64,000 bases of DNA from Acidobacteriota bacterium (GTDB lineage: Bacteria > Acidobacteriota > Vicinamibacteria > Vicinamibacterales > UBA2999). Both the position numbers and the translations under genes were made by a program. The stretch lies in contig JAGNJW010000012.1 in NCBI GenBank assembly GCA_018000455.1, positions 62,001 through 126,000 of the forward strand, read 5' to 3'. Within the stretch, counting starts at the first letter, position 1. Every line of letters begins with the position of its first letter. Below the pieces are notes generated by a model. It saw nothing but the letters and a program-made list of their open reading frames with translations. It was not told where the DNA came from and ran no database searches. This document shows, one piece after another, positions 8,015 through 17,038 of the stretch.

Positions 8015-10453
8015 TCAGTCGATCCGCAGAGCGTCCACCGGATCGACCTGGGTGGCGCGCCGCGCCGGCACGAGCGAGGCGACGGTGCCGGAGGCGGCCA
8101 GCGCCAGCACGACCACGGCGAAGACCGGCGGATCCCACGGGCGGACGCCGAAGAGAAGAAGGCCCAGTCCCTGTGACAGCAGCGCCGCCAGGCCCAGACC
8201 GAGGGCGAGGCCGGCCGCGATCTGTCCCAGGCCCTGCCGCAGCACCAGCAACAGCACGCTGCGCGGCTCGGCGCCGAGCGCCATGCGCACGCCGAACTCG
8301 CGCGTGCGGGTGCCGGCGGCAAATGACATCACCCCGTAGAGCCCGATGGTGGCCATCACGAGTGCCGCCACCCCGAAGGCCACGAACAGCGTGCCGAAGG
8401 CGCGGTAGAACCACGTGTCGAGCGCGTACTGGTCGGCCAGCGAGCGCACCCAGTAGAGCGGCAGCGCCGGGTCGATGCGGTTGACCTCGTCCTGGATCGT
8501 AGCCGTGTAGCCCATGGCCGCCGCGTCGGTGCGCACCAGCAGGCTCATGAAGTTGATGACGTTCTGCGCCAGCGGAATGTAGACGCCCTCGGAGCGGGGG
8601 TTGAGCTGGCCGATGGCGCCGCCCAGATGGAGGTCCGGCACGACACCGATGATGGTGCGCCAGGGCACGTCGTCCGGCCCCAGCTTGATGCGCGCGCCGA
8701 TGGGATCGCCACTTGTGAAGAAGAGCGCGACGAACCGCTCGTTGACGAGCGCCACCGGCAGCGCCTCGGGCCCGTCGGCCGCCGTGAAGACCCGGCCACG
8801 CACCGGGCGCACGTCGACGATGTCGAAGTATCCCGGCGTGACGACGATTCGCCGCGCCAGCGGATGATCCTGCTCGGTGGGATACGCCACGCCGTCGACC
8901 GTGAGCGGATGGAGCTGGCCGCCCCGAGCCGGCAGATCGGAGGTGAAGGCCACCGCCCGCACGCCGGGGCGTCCCTCGAGCCCCTCGACCACGCGATCGT
9001 AGAACTGCCGCTGCGCGTCCGGCGTCGGGTAGTCCTTCTCGAACAGGCCCAGCCGCGCCGTGAAGATGTCGGTGGTGGTGAAGCCGTAGTCGAAGTTCGA
9101 CACGTTGAGCACGGTGCGGATCATCAGGCCGGCCGCCACCAGCAGTCCGCACGACACGGCCAGCTGGCCGACGACGAGCAGCCGGCTCGTCCGGCCGACG
9201 CGGCCGCTCGAGGAGCCGCGCGCCTCGTCGTTCATCACGCTGGCGACATCACCGCTCGTGGCCCGCAGCGCGGGAATCGTGCCGGCCAATAGCGTCGAGA
9301 GACCGGCCAGCCCCACCACGAAGGCCACGACCACCGGATCGATGGCGGCCACGAACCACAGCGGCATCTCCTGCGTGGCCAGGCCGCCGTTGAAGAAGTT
9401 GATGCCGACTTGAGCGATGCCCAGGCCGAGGATGGCGCCGGCGATGCCGAGCACCAGCGTCTCGCCCAGGAGCTGCCCGATGGTACGGGCGCGGCTGGCC
9501 CCGAGCGCGGTGCGGATCGCCACCTCCTTGCTGCGCGCCGCCGTCCGGGCCAGCAGCAGATTGGCGACGTTGGCGCAGGCGATGAGCAGCACGCCGAACA
9601 CTGCTGCCAACATCGTGTAGAGCATGCCGCTCGCCTGCGGCCCAATCAGCGTGTCGATCTGGCGCACCGCGGTCACGCCGACCCCGTCGTTCGAGGCCGG
9701 GTAGGCCGTGGCCAGGCGGGCGGCGATGGTGGACATCTCGGCCTGCGCGACTTCGAGCGTGACGCCGGGCTTGAGGCGGGCCAGGGCCTGCACCTGCGTA
9801 CCTTCGAGGGCCGGGCCGCCGCTGCGCGGGAAAGCCAGGGGATCGATCCGAAGCGGCAGCCAGGCATCCATCTGCTGCGGGAAGCTGAAGGTCTCCGGCA
9901 TGACGCCGACGATGGTCGTCATCTCGGCGTTGGCCCGTACGGTGCGTCCGACGATCGCCGGATCGCCCTGGAAACGGTCCTGCCAGGCGCGATAGCTGAG
10001 CAGCATCACGGGCGGCGTGGAGGGATGGTCCTCCTCGGCCCTGAAGCTGCGTCCCAGGAGCGGCCGCACGCGCAGCAGGTCGAACAGATGCGCGCTGACG
10101 TAGGCGCCAAGGTAGCGGACCGGCCGGCCTTCCGTGCCGCCAACGTTGACCGTTTCGGCGTAGTAGGCGGCGATGTCCTCGAAGCTCTGCTGGCCGGCCC
10201 GCCAATCCTCGAAATCGTGAATGCTCACGCCCATGAACTCCACACCCTGGGCGGGACGATTGCGGAAGAGCGCCACCAGGCGGTCGGAGTCTTCGTAGGG
10301 CAGCCCGCGCAGCACCGCCACGTAGACGATGCTGAACATGGTCGTGGTCAGGCCGATGCCGAGGGCCAGCGCCAGCACCGCCGTGATGCTCAGGCCCGGC
10401 CGCTTGACCAGCATGCGAACGCCGTAGCGAAGGTTGGCGACGAACGACCCCAT
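8015..10453 (-). CDS. ADOP-type orphan ABC transporter permease (MacB/FtsX family)
   Basis: An 812-aa permease with the duplicated architecture of the acidobacterial duplicated orphan permeases. A first transmembrane helix (about residues 18-42) is followed by a MacB periplasmic core domain, then three helices around 270-400. A linker helix near 430, a second periplasmic domain and three final helices (about 690-800) follow. FtsX signatures are visible twice, including the region NLLLARTAARSKEVAIRTAL and its C-terminal counterpart GTRTREFGVRMALG. The start is supported by AGGAGG just upstream. No ATPase subunit gene is adjacent, which is normal for this family. The cargo is unknown. The second family member lies about 10 kb away. 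Confidence 0.92.
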   Translation of the reverse strand: MGSFVANLRYGVRMLVKRPGLSITAVLALALGIGLTTTMFSIVYVAVLRGLPYEDSDRLVALFRNRPAQGVEFMGVSIHDFEDWRAGQQSFEDIAAYYAETVNVGGTEGRPVRYLGAYVSAHLFDLLRVRPLLGRSFRAEEDHPSTPPVMLLSYRAWQDRFQGDPAIVGRTVRANAEMTTIVGVMPETFSFPQQMDAWLPLRIDPLAFPRSGGPALEGTQVQALARLKPGVTLEVAQAEMSTIAARLATAYPASNDGVGVTAVRQIDTLIGPQASGMLYTMLAAVFGVLLIACANVANLLLARTAARSKEVAIRTALGASRARTIGQLLGETLVLGIAGAILGLGIAQVGINFFNGGLATQEMPLWFVAAIDPVVVAFVVGLAGLSTLLAGTIPALRATSGDVASVMNDEARGSSSGRVGRTSRLLVVGQLAVSCGLLVAAGLMIRTVLNVSNFDYGFTTTDIFTARLGLFEKDYPTPDAQRQFYDRVVEGLEGRPGVRAVAFTSDLPARGGQLHPLTVDGVAYPTEQDHPLARRIVVTPGYFDIVDVRPVRGRVFTAADGPEALPVALVNERFVALFFTSGDPIGARIKLGPDDVPWRTIIGVVPDLHLGGAIGQLNPRSEGVYIPLAQNVINFMSLLVRTDAAAMGYTATIQDEVNRIDPALPLYWVRSLADQYALDTWFYRAFGTLFVAFGVAALVMATIGLYGVMSFAAGTRTREFGVRMALGAEPRSVLLLVLRQGLGQIAAGLALGLGLAALLSQGLGLLLFGVRPWDPPVFAVVVLALAASGTVASLVPARRATQVDPVDALRID

Positions 10454-10562
10454 GCATCCTCCTGTGCCTTTGACGGCCCTGCCGTCGTCATAGACGTCAA
10501 TCGGCGCCGAATGTTGCCTTCCATCGGCCAGCCGGTCGCCGGCCGGCGCCCGCAGTTGTGCC

Positions 10563-10604
10563 GGGGTCTGTCACCACAGACATCCGGTGACCGTGACAGA
10601 CCCC
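10563..10604. terminator. 12-bp perfect inverted repeat, possible terminator
   Basis: GGGGTCTGTCAC at 10563-10574 pairs perfectly with GTGACAGACCCC at 10593-10604 across an 18-nt loop. It starts 8 bp past the stop of the small membrane protein gene (minus strand), so it may end that transcript. There is no clear U-run. It may instead be a dispersed short repeat. Confidence 0.5.
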
Positions 10605-10611
10605 GTCACAA

Positions 10612-11223
10612 CTACCTCGCCAGCCCGCGCAGACGCTCGAAGTCGATGTTTGTGGGGTAACCGTCGATCTCGGTGGGGCGATGGTCGAGCCCCGCCACGA
10701 ATGCGGCCGTGAGTGGCTCGCCAACGGGCGACACGCTGACGACCGCGCGCGAGCGTGGCAGTTGCACCAGGCGCACGAACGTCGACGGGAAGTCGCCCTT
10801 GTCGCGCAGGTCGGCCACGTAGTCGCCCCTGAGCGTGACGGTCTCCCCGGTCACGCCGCGCAGGTACATCACGGGCGGATCCGTCACGATGCCGATCGCC
10901 TCGTTGAGCTCCATCACGCGCTCCTCGACCTCGTCCTCGAGGAGGTCGTCGTCGATGCGGGCCCGGGCGCGCAGGAACTCGCCGAGCGTGGTGGCGATGG
11001 CCATCGCCGACGCCACGCCGAAGGCGGCCACCGCCACGAAGCGTACCCAGCGGCCGGGTTCGTCGAACCCGGTCAGCCACAGGAACAGGTAGAGCGGCAG
11101 TCCGGCCAGGACCACCGCCGGCACGGCCGCGAGCAGACCGCTGAGCGGCGCCAGGGCCAGGTCGCTCCACGGGAACCGCGGCACGGCGGCGGCACGCTCG
11201 TCACGCGTCATCGGCCGGCGCAT
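10612..11223 (-). CDS. Small two-TM membrane protein of unknown function
   Basis: A protein of about 203 aa starting MRRPMTRDERAAA; the ATG at 11211 (MTRDE) is also possible. Two adjacent hydrophobic helices (about residues 18-45 and 55-75) are followed by a soluble alpha-beta tail of about 120 residues rich in acidic and arginine residues, presumably cytoplasmic. The open frame extends further upstream to 11256, but that part is encoded by the inverted-repeat element, so I did not use it. I do not recognise a family. The gene lies upstream of the first ADOP permease, 158 bp away on the same strand. Confidence 0.6.
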   Translation of the reverse strand: MRRPMTRDERAAAVPRFPWSDLALAPLSGLLAAVPAVVLAGLPLYLFLWLTGFDEPGRWVRFVAVAAFGVASAMAIATTLGEFLRARARIDDDLLEDEVEERVMELNEAIGIVTDPPVMYLRGVTGETVTLRGDYVADLRDKGDFPSTFVRLVQLPRSRAVVSVSPVGEPLTAAFVAGLDHRPTEIDGYPTNIDFERLRGLAR

Positions 11224-11227
11224 CACT

Positions 11228-11388
11228 AGTGTCCTGGAACCGAAGTTCGGTGACAAGTATTCCTGGTGCGGCGCCCGGATCGCAAGGCGCGACGATCGAG
11301 GATATGGCGGATATCCGAGGGAGGAGCAACGCCGCGAGGCGGGATGCCCCGCCAGGAATATGTCAGCGAACTTCGGTTCCAGGACACT
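11228..11388. repeat. 161-bp inverted-repeat element (MITE/REP-like)
   Basis: The left arm (11228-11266) and right arm (11352-11388) are inverted copies. The first 22 bases (AGTGTCCTGGAACCGAAGTT plus CG) match exactly. The next 15-17 match with one mismatch and one 2-nt gap, ending TATTCCTGG. The 85-bp centre contains weaker internal symmetry (GGATATGGCGGATATCC). CTAG occurs at both outer edges. The element has no coding capacity of its own. It fills the gap between the APC permease stop (11389) and the next gene's start, which suggests insertion between two genes. Confidence 0.8.
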
Positions 11389-12828
11389 CTAGCTCGTGGC
11401 GGCCGGGCGCCCTCGGTTGAAGACGAAGAAGGCGGCCACCCCCGCCAGCAGGAACGCCACCGAGAACACGATGCCCTCCCAGGGCCCGGTGAAGAAGATG
11501 AACAGCCACAAGGTGCCCGACAGCACCGCCGGCCACGGGTAGAGCATCATCGTGAACGGCTGCGCGATGTCGGGGCGGTACTTCCGGAGCAGCACCACCG
11601 CCGCGCACTGCCAGATGAAGCGCAGCAGCACCTGCACCTGAATCAGCCAGCTCACGAGCTGGCCGAGCGTGAAGAAGCAGAACGGGATCGAGACGAGCGC
11701 GATCGTGATGAGCGACACATCCGGAAAGTGCTTGGTCGGGTGCACGCGGGCAAAGATCTTGAAGAAGTCGCCGTCCCTGGCGGCGGCGTACGGGATGCGC
11801 GAGTAGCCGAGCACCGTCGCGTAGAGCGACGAGGCGGCGACGAACAGGATGAGGCCGGTCATCACGGTGCCGGCCAGGCGGCCGGTCGCCGGGTCGGCGA
11901 AGGTCTGCTCGATGAAGATCGAGGCCACGGTACGCGAGTCGCGCACCTGCTGCCACGGAATCATGCCGAGGATGACGATCGTCATCAGCATGTAGAGCAC
12001 CGCCACGATGGCGATCGAGAGAAAGATCGAGCGCGGCACGGTGCGCGTCGGGTCGCGGATCTCATCGCCGATGTTGCAGACCTGGTTGTAGCCGCCGTAG
12101 CTGTACATCGCCAGCACCGAGGCGGCGCCGAGGCTCGAGACGAGTGCGCCGTCGAAGGTGAAGGCGCTGGCCGGATAGTCGAACGCCTGCGCCAGCGAGA
12201 AGTTGAAGAGCCCGGCCACGATCACCCAGCCCACCGTGACGAGCACCACGACGAGCATCACCACGCTCAGCCGGCCGATGTCCTCGATCTTGCGCCACAA
12301 GAGCGCCGTCGACGCGACGCAGACGGCAGCCGCGATGAGGTGGTGCGTGAGCGGCGGCAGGTCCGTCCAGACGAACTGCAGGTAGTCGGCAAATCCCACC
12401 GCCCCGCCGGCCACCGAGAGCGGCGCCACGAGCACGGTCTGGAAGATGAAGAGGAACGCCATCAACCGGCCGAGCCCGAACGGCTGGAAGGCCTCGCGCA
12501 GGTAGAGGTAGCCGCCGCCGCTGCCGGGCAGCGCCGCCCCGAGCTGGGCGTAGACGAGCCCGTCGGCCACGGCCAGAATCGCCCCGGCCACCCAGGCGTA
12601 CATGACGTGCGGCCCGTTCATCGCCGCCACCATGAACGGGATGGTCAGGAACGGCCCGACGCCGACCATGCTGATGACATTGGTGGAGGTGGCTTGCAGC
12701 AGGCCCATCGCGCGGTGGAGTGTGGGCGCCTGGGACGCGGCCGTGTTCGCGGTGGTGAACGAGGCCCCTCCCGCGGCGTTGTCTTCGGGCGGCCCCGGGC
12801 CCGGCGCGTCGGGCGTCGTCGCGCTCAT
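11389..12828 (-). CDS. APC superfamily amino acid/polyamine permease
   Basis: A 479-aa membrane protein with about 12 hydrophobic segments. The first carries the APC-type unwound-helix motif (NVISMVGVGPFLTIPFM) and the next is followed by GAALPGSGGGYLYLREAF, the typical APC region after helix 2. These permeases import or exchange amino acids or amines using ion gradients. The start at 12828 (MSATTPDAPG) overlaps the GH4 stop as ATGA, so translation is probably coupled. An amino-acid-type permease as the last gene of a sugar kinase/glycosidase operon is unexpected. The substrate may be an amino sugar or glycoside, but that is a guess. Its stop codon abuts the inverted-repeat element. Confidence 0.87.
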   Translation of the reverse strand: MSATTPDAPGPGPPEDNAAGGASFTTANTAASQAPTLHRAMGLLQATSTNVISMVGVGPFLTIPFMVAAMNGPHVMYAWVAGAILAVADGLVYAQLGAALPGSGGGYLYLREAFQPFGLGRLMAFLFIFQTVLVAPLSVAGGAVGFADYLQFVWTDLPPLTHHLIAAAVCVASTALLWRKIEDIGRLSVVMLVVVLVTVGWVIVAGLFNFSLAQAFDYPASAFTFDGALVSSLGAASVLAMYSYGGYNQVCNIGDEIRDPTRTVPRSIFLSIAIVAVLYMLMTIVILGMIPWQQVRDSRTVASIFIEQTFADPATGRLAGTVMTGLILFVAASSLYATVLGYSRIPYAAARDGDFFKIFARVHPTKHFPDVSLITIALVSIPFCFFTLGQLVSWLIQVQVLLRFIWQCAAVVLLRKYRPDIAQPFTMMLYPWPAVLSGTLWLFIFFTGPWEGIVFSVAFLLAGVAAFFVFNRGRPAATS

Positions 12829-14120
12829 CGCGGCAGCAGCGCGTCGACGAGCTGTTCGGCCAGCGGCCGCGAGGGCACGAGCGGATTGAGGGCCAAGGCC
12901 TCGACCGCGTCGGCGCGGTCGCCAGAGACGGCCGCCTGCACCGTGGCTCGCTCGAACTCCTTCACGCGCGAGATGAGGGCGCGCGCGTCTTCCGGCACGG
13001 CGGCCACGGCGCGCGGATGCGGGCCATCGCTGTCGACGACGCACGGCGTCTCGATGATGTCATCGTCCTTCAGGAACGGCAGGATGGCGCGGTTGGCGAC
13101 GTTGAGCGGCATGACCGCGCCGGTGTTGCCGGCAATGGCCGAGATCGTCATCAGCGCGATCTTGTCGTAGCCGGAAAGCTCGGCCCAGTCGGGCTTGAGG
13201 CGCGGCGTCGTCGTGCCCGACTCGAGCTGCATGTAGCTGGCATCGCGGGCGGCCAGGTAGTGCCGGTAGCGCACGATCGGGTCGGCGACGCCCTGAGCCA
13301 GATCGGCGAAGAGCGCGTCGGTGAGCGCCGCCACCGCGTGTCCGCGGCTCGTGCCCGCCTTCTGGAGGTTGGCGAGCGCGACCTCGGGCCGGTAGTAGTA
13401 GTAGAGATACTCGGTGGGCAGGAGCCGCATCTTGCGCAGGCGCTTGCGCTCGAAGAGCGGCGAACGATACACCGCATCGAGCCGGCCGTCGTCGGCCCAG
13501 AGGCGCGCCATCTGGGTTTCACCCTGGAAGGTGACCTCGCGCAGCCAGCCCAGGTGGTTCAGGCCGAAGTAGTCGTAGTCACACGCGGCCGGCGGCAGCC
13601 CGAGAGCATGGGCCGCGTCCTCGAAGATCTCGGCCGGGGTGTCGCAGACGCCGATGCTGCGGGCCAGGCTCAGCTGGTGCACGGCTTGCGAGACGACGCT
13701 GACCGGGTTGCTGAAGTTGACCAGCCAGGCGTTCGGCGCGAGCCGGGCCGTGAGCCGTCCGTACTCGACCATCGCCGGGATGGTGCGCACCGCCATCGCG
13801 AAGCCGGCCGGCCCGACCGTTTCCTGGCCGACCACGCCGTGCGCGATGCACGTGGCCTCGTCGGCCGCCCGCTGCGCGATCCCGCCCACGCGGATGCTGG
13901 TGATGACGAAGTCGGCGCCCTCGATGCACGGCTCGGGTGACGCATGCGCGTGCAACGCCACGCCTGGCGCCATGCGCCTGGCGAGATCGGCGACCACCTC
14001 GAGACGCGCCTGGTCGAGGTCGTAGAGGTCGATGCGGTCGACGGTCAGCGTCGAGCGGGCGAAGCCGCCGACGAGCAGCGGCACGCGCACGCCGGCGCCG
14101 CCGATGATGGCCAGCTTCAC
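12825..14120 (-). CDS. GH4 family 6-phospho-glycosidase (NAD- and metal-dependent)
   Basis: A 431-aa enzyme close to the usual GH4 length. The Rossmann start reads IIGGAGVRVP (residues 5-14). Family motifs are NFSNPVSV (N136-N138), GVCDTP with C159, and FGLNHLGW with N188-H189. C159 and H189 are the expected Mn2+ ligands. GH4 enzymes cleave phosphorylated alpha- or beta-glycosides by an oxidation/elimination mechanism using NAD+. The closest subtype appears to be 6-phospho-beta-glucosidase, but the sugar is not settled. The start overlaps the kinase stop (ATGA) and its own stop overlaps the permease start (ATGA), so the three genes form one coupled operon. Confidence 0.9.
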   Translation of the reverse strand: MKLAIIGGAGVRVPLLVGGFARSTLTVDRIDLYDLDQARLEVVADLARRMAPGVALHAHASPEPCIEGADFVITSIRVGGIAQRAADEATCIAHGVVGQETVGPAGFAMAVRTIPAMVEYGRLTARLAPNAWLVNFSNPVSVVSQAVHQLSLARSIGVCDTPAEIFEDAAHALGLPPAACDYDYFGLNHLGWLREVTFQGETQMARLWADDGRLDAVYRSPLFERKRLRKMRLLPTEYLYYYYRPEVALANLQKAGTSRGHAVAALTDALFADLAQGVADPIVRYRHYLAARDASYMQLESGTTTPRLKPDWAELSGYDKIALMTISAIAGNTGAVMPLNVANRAILPFLKDDDIIETPCVVDSDGPHPRAVAAVPEDARALISRVKEFERATVQAAVSGDRADAVEALALNPLVPSRPLAEQLVDALLPR

Positions 14121-15058
14121 GCCGTCCTCCGGACGTGCCGGCGCGTCGCCGGCGCCTTGGTGGCGGGCCGCAGCAGCACCGGCAGGTCACGCCTGGCCGG
14201 CAAGCCATCGATGCCGCCCGCCTGGCGCGTCGAGGCGGCGCCGACGTAGTTGCCGGTGGCCAGGCACGTGGCCGGCACGGCCTTGCGCAGCCACGCGGCC
14301 AGAAAACCGGCGTTGAAGGCATCGCCGGCGCCGGTCGTGTCGACGGCGTCGACGACCGGCGCCGGCATCACGACATCGCCCTCGGCACGCAGCCACCGGC
14401 TGCCCTGGTCGCCGAGCTTGACGACCACGTTCGAGCGCGGCGTGCGCAGGCGCGGATAGGCCGCGTCGAGGGTCGGGGCGCGGCCGTAGAGCGGGGCTTC
14501 GAGCTCGTTGAGGAACACCAGATCCAGCGTGTCGAAGAGCGCCGCGAGTGCGTCGTCGGCGGCCAGCGACTCGTTCCAGCCGAAGTCCCACGAGACGCTC
14601 ACGCCGCGACGGCGCAGCCGCGCCACCAGCCGTGTCCAGGCGGCCAGATCGTGTGGACAGAGTGCCAGGTGCACGTGCGTGGCCGTCGTCGTCGCCAGCG
14701 CGCCGAGCAGGCGCGGCTCGAGCACGGCGTTCACGCCGTTGAAGGTCACGAACGTGCGATCGATGGCGGTCGAGAGCGCGGCGGTGATGGCGTGCGGCTC
14801 ACCGGCCCGCCGCAGATTGGTCACGCGCACCCCTTCGCGCCTGAGGCGAGCCATGGCGGCGTCGCCCAGCGCGCTCACGATCGAGGTCGTCAGTCCGAGC
14901 CGGGCCGCGCCGATGGCGGTGATGACCGCGCCGCCGCCGATCGTGGCGTGGAAGCGATCCGTCTTGATCTCTTCCCCGGGGCCGGGCAGGCGTTCGAGGC
15001 CGAGGAAGACCAGGTCTTCGAAGGCTTCACCGGCCGTGAGCAGTCGCTGCGCGGGCAC
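14117..15058 (-). CDS. PfkB family carbohydrate kinase
   Basis: A 313-aa sugar kinase. I chose the GTG at 15058 (VPAQRLLTAGEAFEDL) because TACAAT lies 5 nt upstream and the protein then starts at the first family strand; the longer open frame has no sign of homology. Motifs include the N-terminal GGGAVITAIGAARLG (PfkB signature 1) and DTTGAGDAFNAGFLAAW (signature 2) with catalytic base D246. PfkB kinases phosphorylate sugars or nucleosides with ATP. Coupled to GH4 downstream, it may prepare a sugar for, or use the product of, that glycosidase. Confidence 0.88.
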   Translation of the reverse strand: MPAQRLLTAGEAFEDLVFLGLERLPGPGEEIKTDRFHATIGGGAVITAIGAARLGLTTSIVSALGDAAMARLRREGVRVTNLRRAGEPHAITAALSTAIDRTFVTFNGVNAVLEPRLLGALATTTATHVHLALCPHDLAAWTRLVARLRRRGVSVSWDFGWNESLAADDALAALFDTLDLVFLNELEAPLYGRAPTLDAAYPRLRTPRSNVVVKLGDQGSRWLRAEGDVVMPAPVVDAVDTTGAGDAFNAGFLAAWLRKAVPATCLATGNYVGAASTRQAGGIDGLPARRDLPVLLRPATKAPATRRHVRRTA

Positions 15059-15063
15059 GCCGG

Positions 15064-15069
15064 ATTGTA
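15064..15069 (-). promoter_or_regulatory. -10-like box for the kinase/GH4/permease operon
   Basis: Minus-strand TACAAT is followed by 5 nt and the GTG at 15058. It supports the GTG as the real start and a leaderless operon mRNA. No clear -35 is visible. Confidence 0.5.
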
Positions 15070-15154
15070 TCCCGCCCTCCGGCCTCCGGCTCGTCCGTGC
15101 CCTGGCCGGCCACCGGCGAACCCCGATCTGGGCCGATGGCATCATAAGGGCGCC

Positions 15155-15643
15155 ATGTCCCACGTTTTCGTGAAGGTGTTCAATCGTCAGGGTCGGCTCG
15201 TCGGACCGCTGGCCCTGCCGCGCGTCGAGAAGAGCGACGCCGAGTGGCGTGCCCAGCTCACGCCCGAGCAGTACCGCGTGGCCCGCTCGCAGGGCACCGA
15301 GCGTCCGTTCTGCGGCACCCTGCTCGACAACAAGGCCGACGGCGTCTACGCCTGCGTGTGCTGCGGCCTGCCGCTCTTTGCGTCCACGGCGAAGTTCGAG
15401 TCGGGCACCGGCTGGCCCAGCTTCTTCCAGCCGATCGCCGACGAGAACGTGGCCACCGAGACCGATGCCAGCCACGGCATGGTGCGCGTGGAGGTCAACT
15501 GCGTGCGTTGCGACGGCCACCTCGGCCACGTCTTCTCCGACGGCCCGCGTCCGACCGGGCAGCGCCACTGTGTGAACTCGGAGTCGCTCGTCTTCGTGGA
15601 CGGGGAAGATCTGGCCGATCTGGCAGATCCTGCCGCGGGCTAG
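15155..15643 (+). CDS. msrB: Peptide-methionine (R)-S-oxide reductase
   Basis: A 162-aa cytoplasmic repair enzyme that reduces methionine-R-sulfoxide in proteins with thioredoxin. The structural zinc is held by C67-x2-C70 and C116-x2-C119. The active site motif is RHCVNSESL with catalytic C139. The substrate-binding stretch GTGWPSF is present. C53 in RPFCGTL may be the resolving cysteine. CATAAG lies 6 nt before the ATG, a weak leaderless-type box. It is divergent from the kinase operon. Confidence 0.93.
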   Translation: MSHVFVKVFNRQGRLVGPLALPRVEKSDAEWRAQLTPEQYRVARSQGTERPFCGTLLDNKADGVYACVCCGLPLFASTAKFESGTGWPSFFQPIADENVATETDASHGMVRVEVNCVRCDGHLGHVFSDGPRPTGQRHCVNSESLVFVDGEDLADLADPAAG

Positions 15644-15938
15644 TGTCGGGGCCAGGCCCCCAACGCGCCGCGGAGTTCTTCCCGGCCCGCCCCGAAGATT
15701 TCTCGCCGCGTCAGGCACGGTCCCAGGGGGTTCCCAGGAAATGCCGTGGCGAGACCACGCCAGGCCGAGTCGCTTTCCTGGCACGTCGTGTGCTCTTACG
15801 ACTCCACGACGGGACCACCGCCTTGGCGCGGCCGCGGTCGTCAGTTGGAACGAAGGGGATGTTCGTGCAGATGCGGCCGGCCATCGAAGTACGGGGCAGC
15901 CTCCCGGTGGGCGCCGGGCAGCGGTGTGGAGTGGGCGA

Positions 15939-16808
15939 GTGAGTCACCGCCAGCGGCTCGAGCCGGCGAGCGCCGACGCCTTACCCGACATCGCGCTCTG
16001 CGAGTCGTGTCGCGGCGAACTCCTCGACCCGAACAACCGGCGCTACCGGTATCCCTTCATCAACTGCGCGCACTGCGGCCCGCGCCGCAGCATCATCGAC
16101 CACCTGCCGTATACGCGCGCCAACACCTCGATGCGCGGCTTCGTCATGTGTCACGCCTGCGAGCGTGAGTACCACAACCCGCTCGACCGCCGTTACCACG
16201 CCGAACCGAACGCCTGTCCGGTCTGCGGTCCGCACGTCGCGCTTCGCGACGCCAGCGGCGCCGTCGTCGCCGAACGCGATTCCGCCGTCACAGCGGCCGC
16301 CAATGCCATTCGCGCCGGTCGGCTCGTGGCGGTGAAGGGGTTGGGCGGATACCGGCTCCTGGCCGACGCCACCGACGAGGCGGCACTGTCGGGCCTGCAG
16401 TTGCGACACCGCCGCGAGGACGCCCTGCTCGTCGTCATGTGTCCCGACCTCGAGTGCATACAGCAGCACGCCTGGCTCAGCCCGGCGGACGCGCAGATGC
16501 TCGTCTCGCCCCACGCGCCGATCGTGCTCGTGGACGCACGCATCAACGGGCCGCACACGCTTTCGCCGGCGGTGCTCGGCAATCGGCGCCAACTCGGCGT
16601 GCTGTTGCCGTCCACGCCGCTCCAGGTGCTGCTCATGCGCGACCTTCGCCGGCCGATCGCGGTGACGATCAGTTCGCCCCCGGACGCCTCCGCGAACACC
16701 GCCGAGCGCGAGGCCATCGAGAGGTTCGATGGCGTGGCCGACGTCTACCTCGTGCACGATCGCCCGATCCTGCGTCACGTGCCCGACACCTTCGCACGAG
16801 TCCTCTAG
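15939..16808 (+). pseudogene. Truncated, decayed HypF-like protein (zinc fingers plus YrdC domain)
   Basis: About 289 codons match the middle of HypF, the carbamoyltransferase for NiFe-hydrogenase maturation. They cover the four CxxC zinc-finger pairs (CESC, CAHC, CHAC, CPVC) and the YrdC/Sua5-like domain (GRLVAVKGLGGYRLL ... HDRPILRHVPDTFARVL). The frame stops where HypF would go on to its large Kae1-like domain. The usual KRx3KPF nucleotide-binding stretch is changed to RHRREDALL. The N-terminal acylphosphatase domain is missing; a short piece in another frame (from 15871, IEVRG) could be its remains. The GTG at 15939 is only a possible start. No other hydrogenase genes are nearby. It could be a functional two-domain paralogue, but decay is more likely. 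Confidence 0.7.
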
Positions 16809-16847
16809 CAGCCCGTGATTCGCCGCTAGGAACTCGCCGGGCCCGCC

Positions 16848-16876
16848 GCGACCGCCGCGACCGCCGCGACCGCCGC
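16848..16876 (+). repeat. Short 9-bp tandem repeat
   Basis: Three copies of CGCGACCGC with a partial fourth, in the 230-bp gap between the HypF remnant and the nine-repeat exported protein. The rest of that gap holds nothing I can name. Confidence 0.5.
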
Positions 16877-17038
16877 CCGTACGGCCGTCGCGCCCCGCCA
16901 CCCAAGAAGTCATCTCGCGGGCAGACTTCATGGCCGTGCTGGCCATCGTGAGTTGAACCGCCGCCATCCTGCGCCACTACCAGTGTGGGCCCACGTGTTG
17001 CCGGTTGGCAGGGAGCGTTCGGGTCCCCAGGGGTGTCT

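Noticed and set aside
11266..13170. A 634-codon plus-strand frame
   Set aside because: It is antisense to the APC permease and GH4 genes, low in complexity (HRREH-type), and begins inside the inverted repeat.
15648..15660. GGGGCC-A-GGCCCC hairpin after msrB as a terminator
   Set aside because: The loop is only 1 nt, so the hairpin is not likely to form as drawn and there is no U-run.
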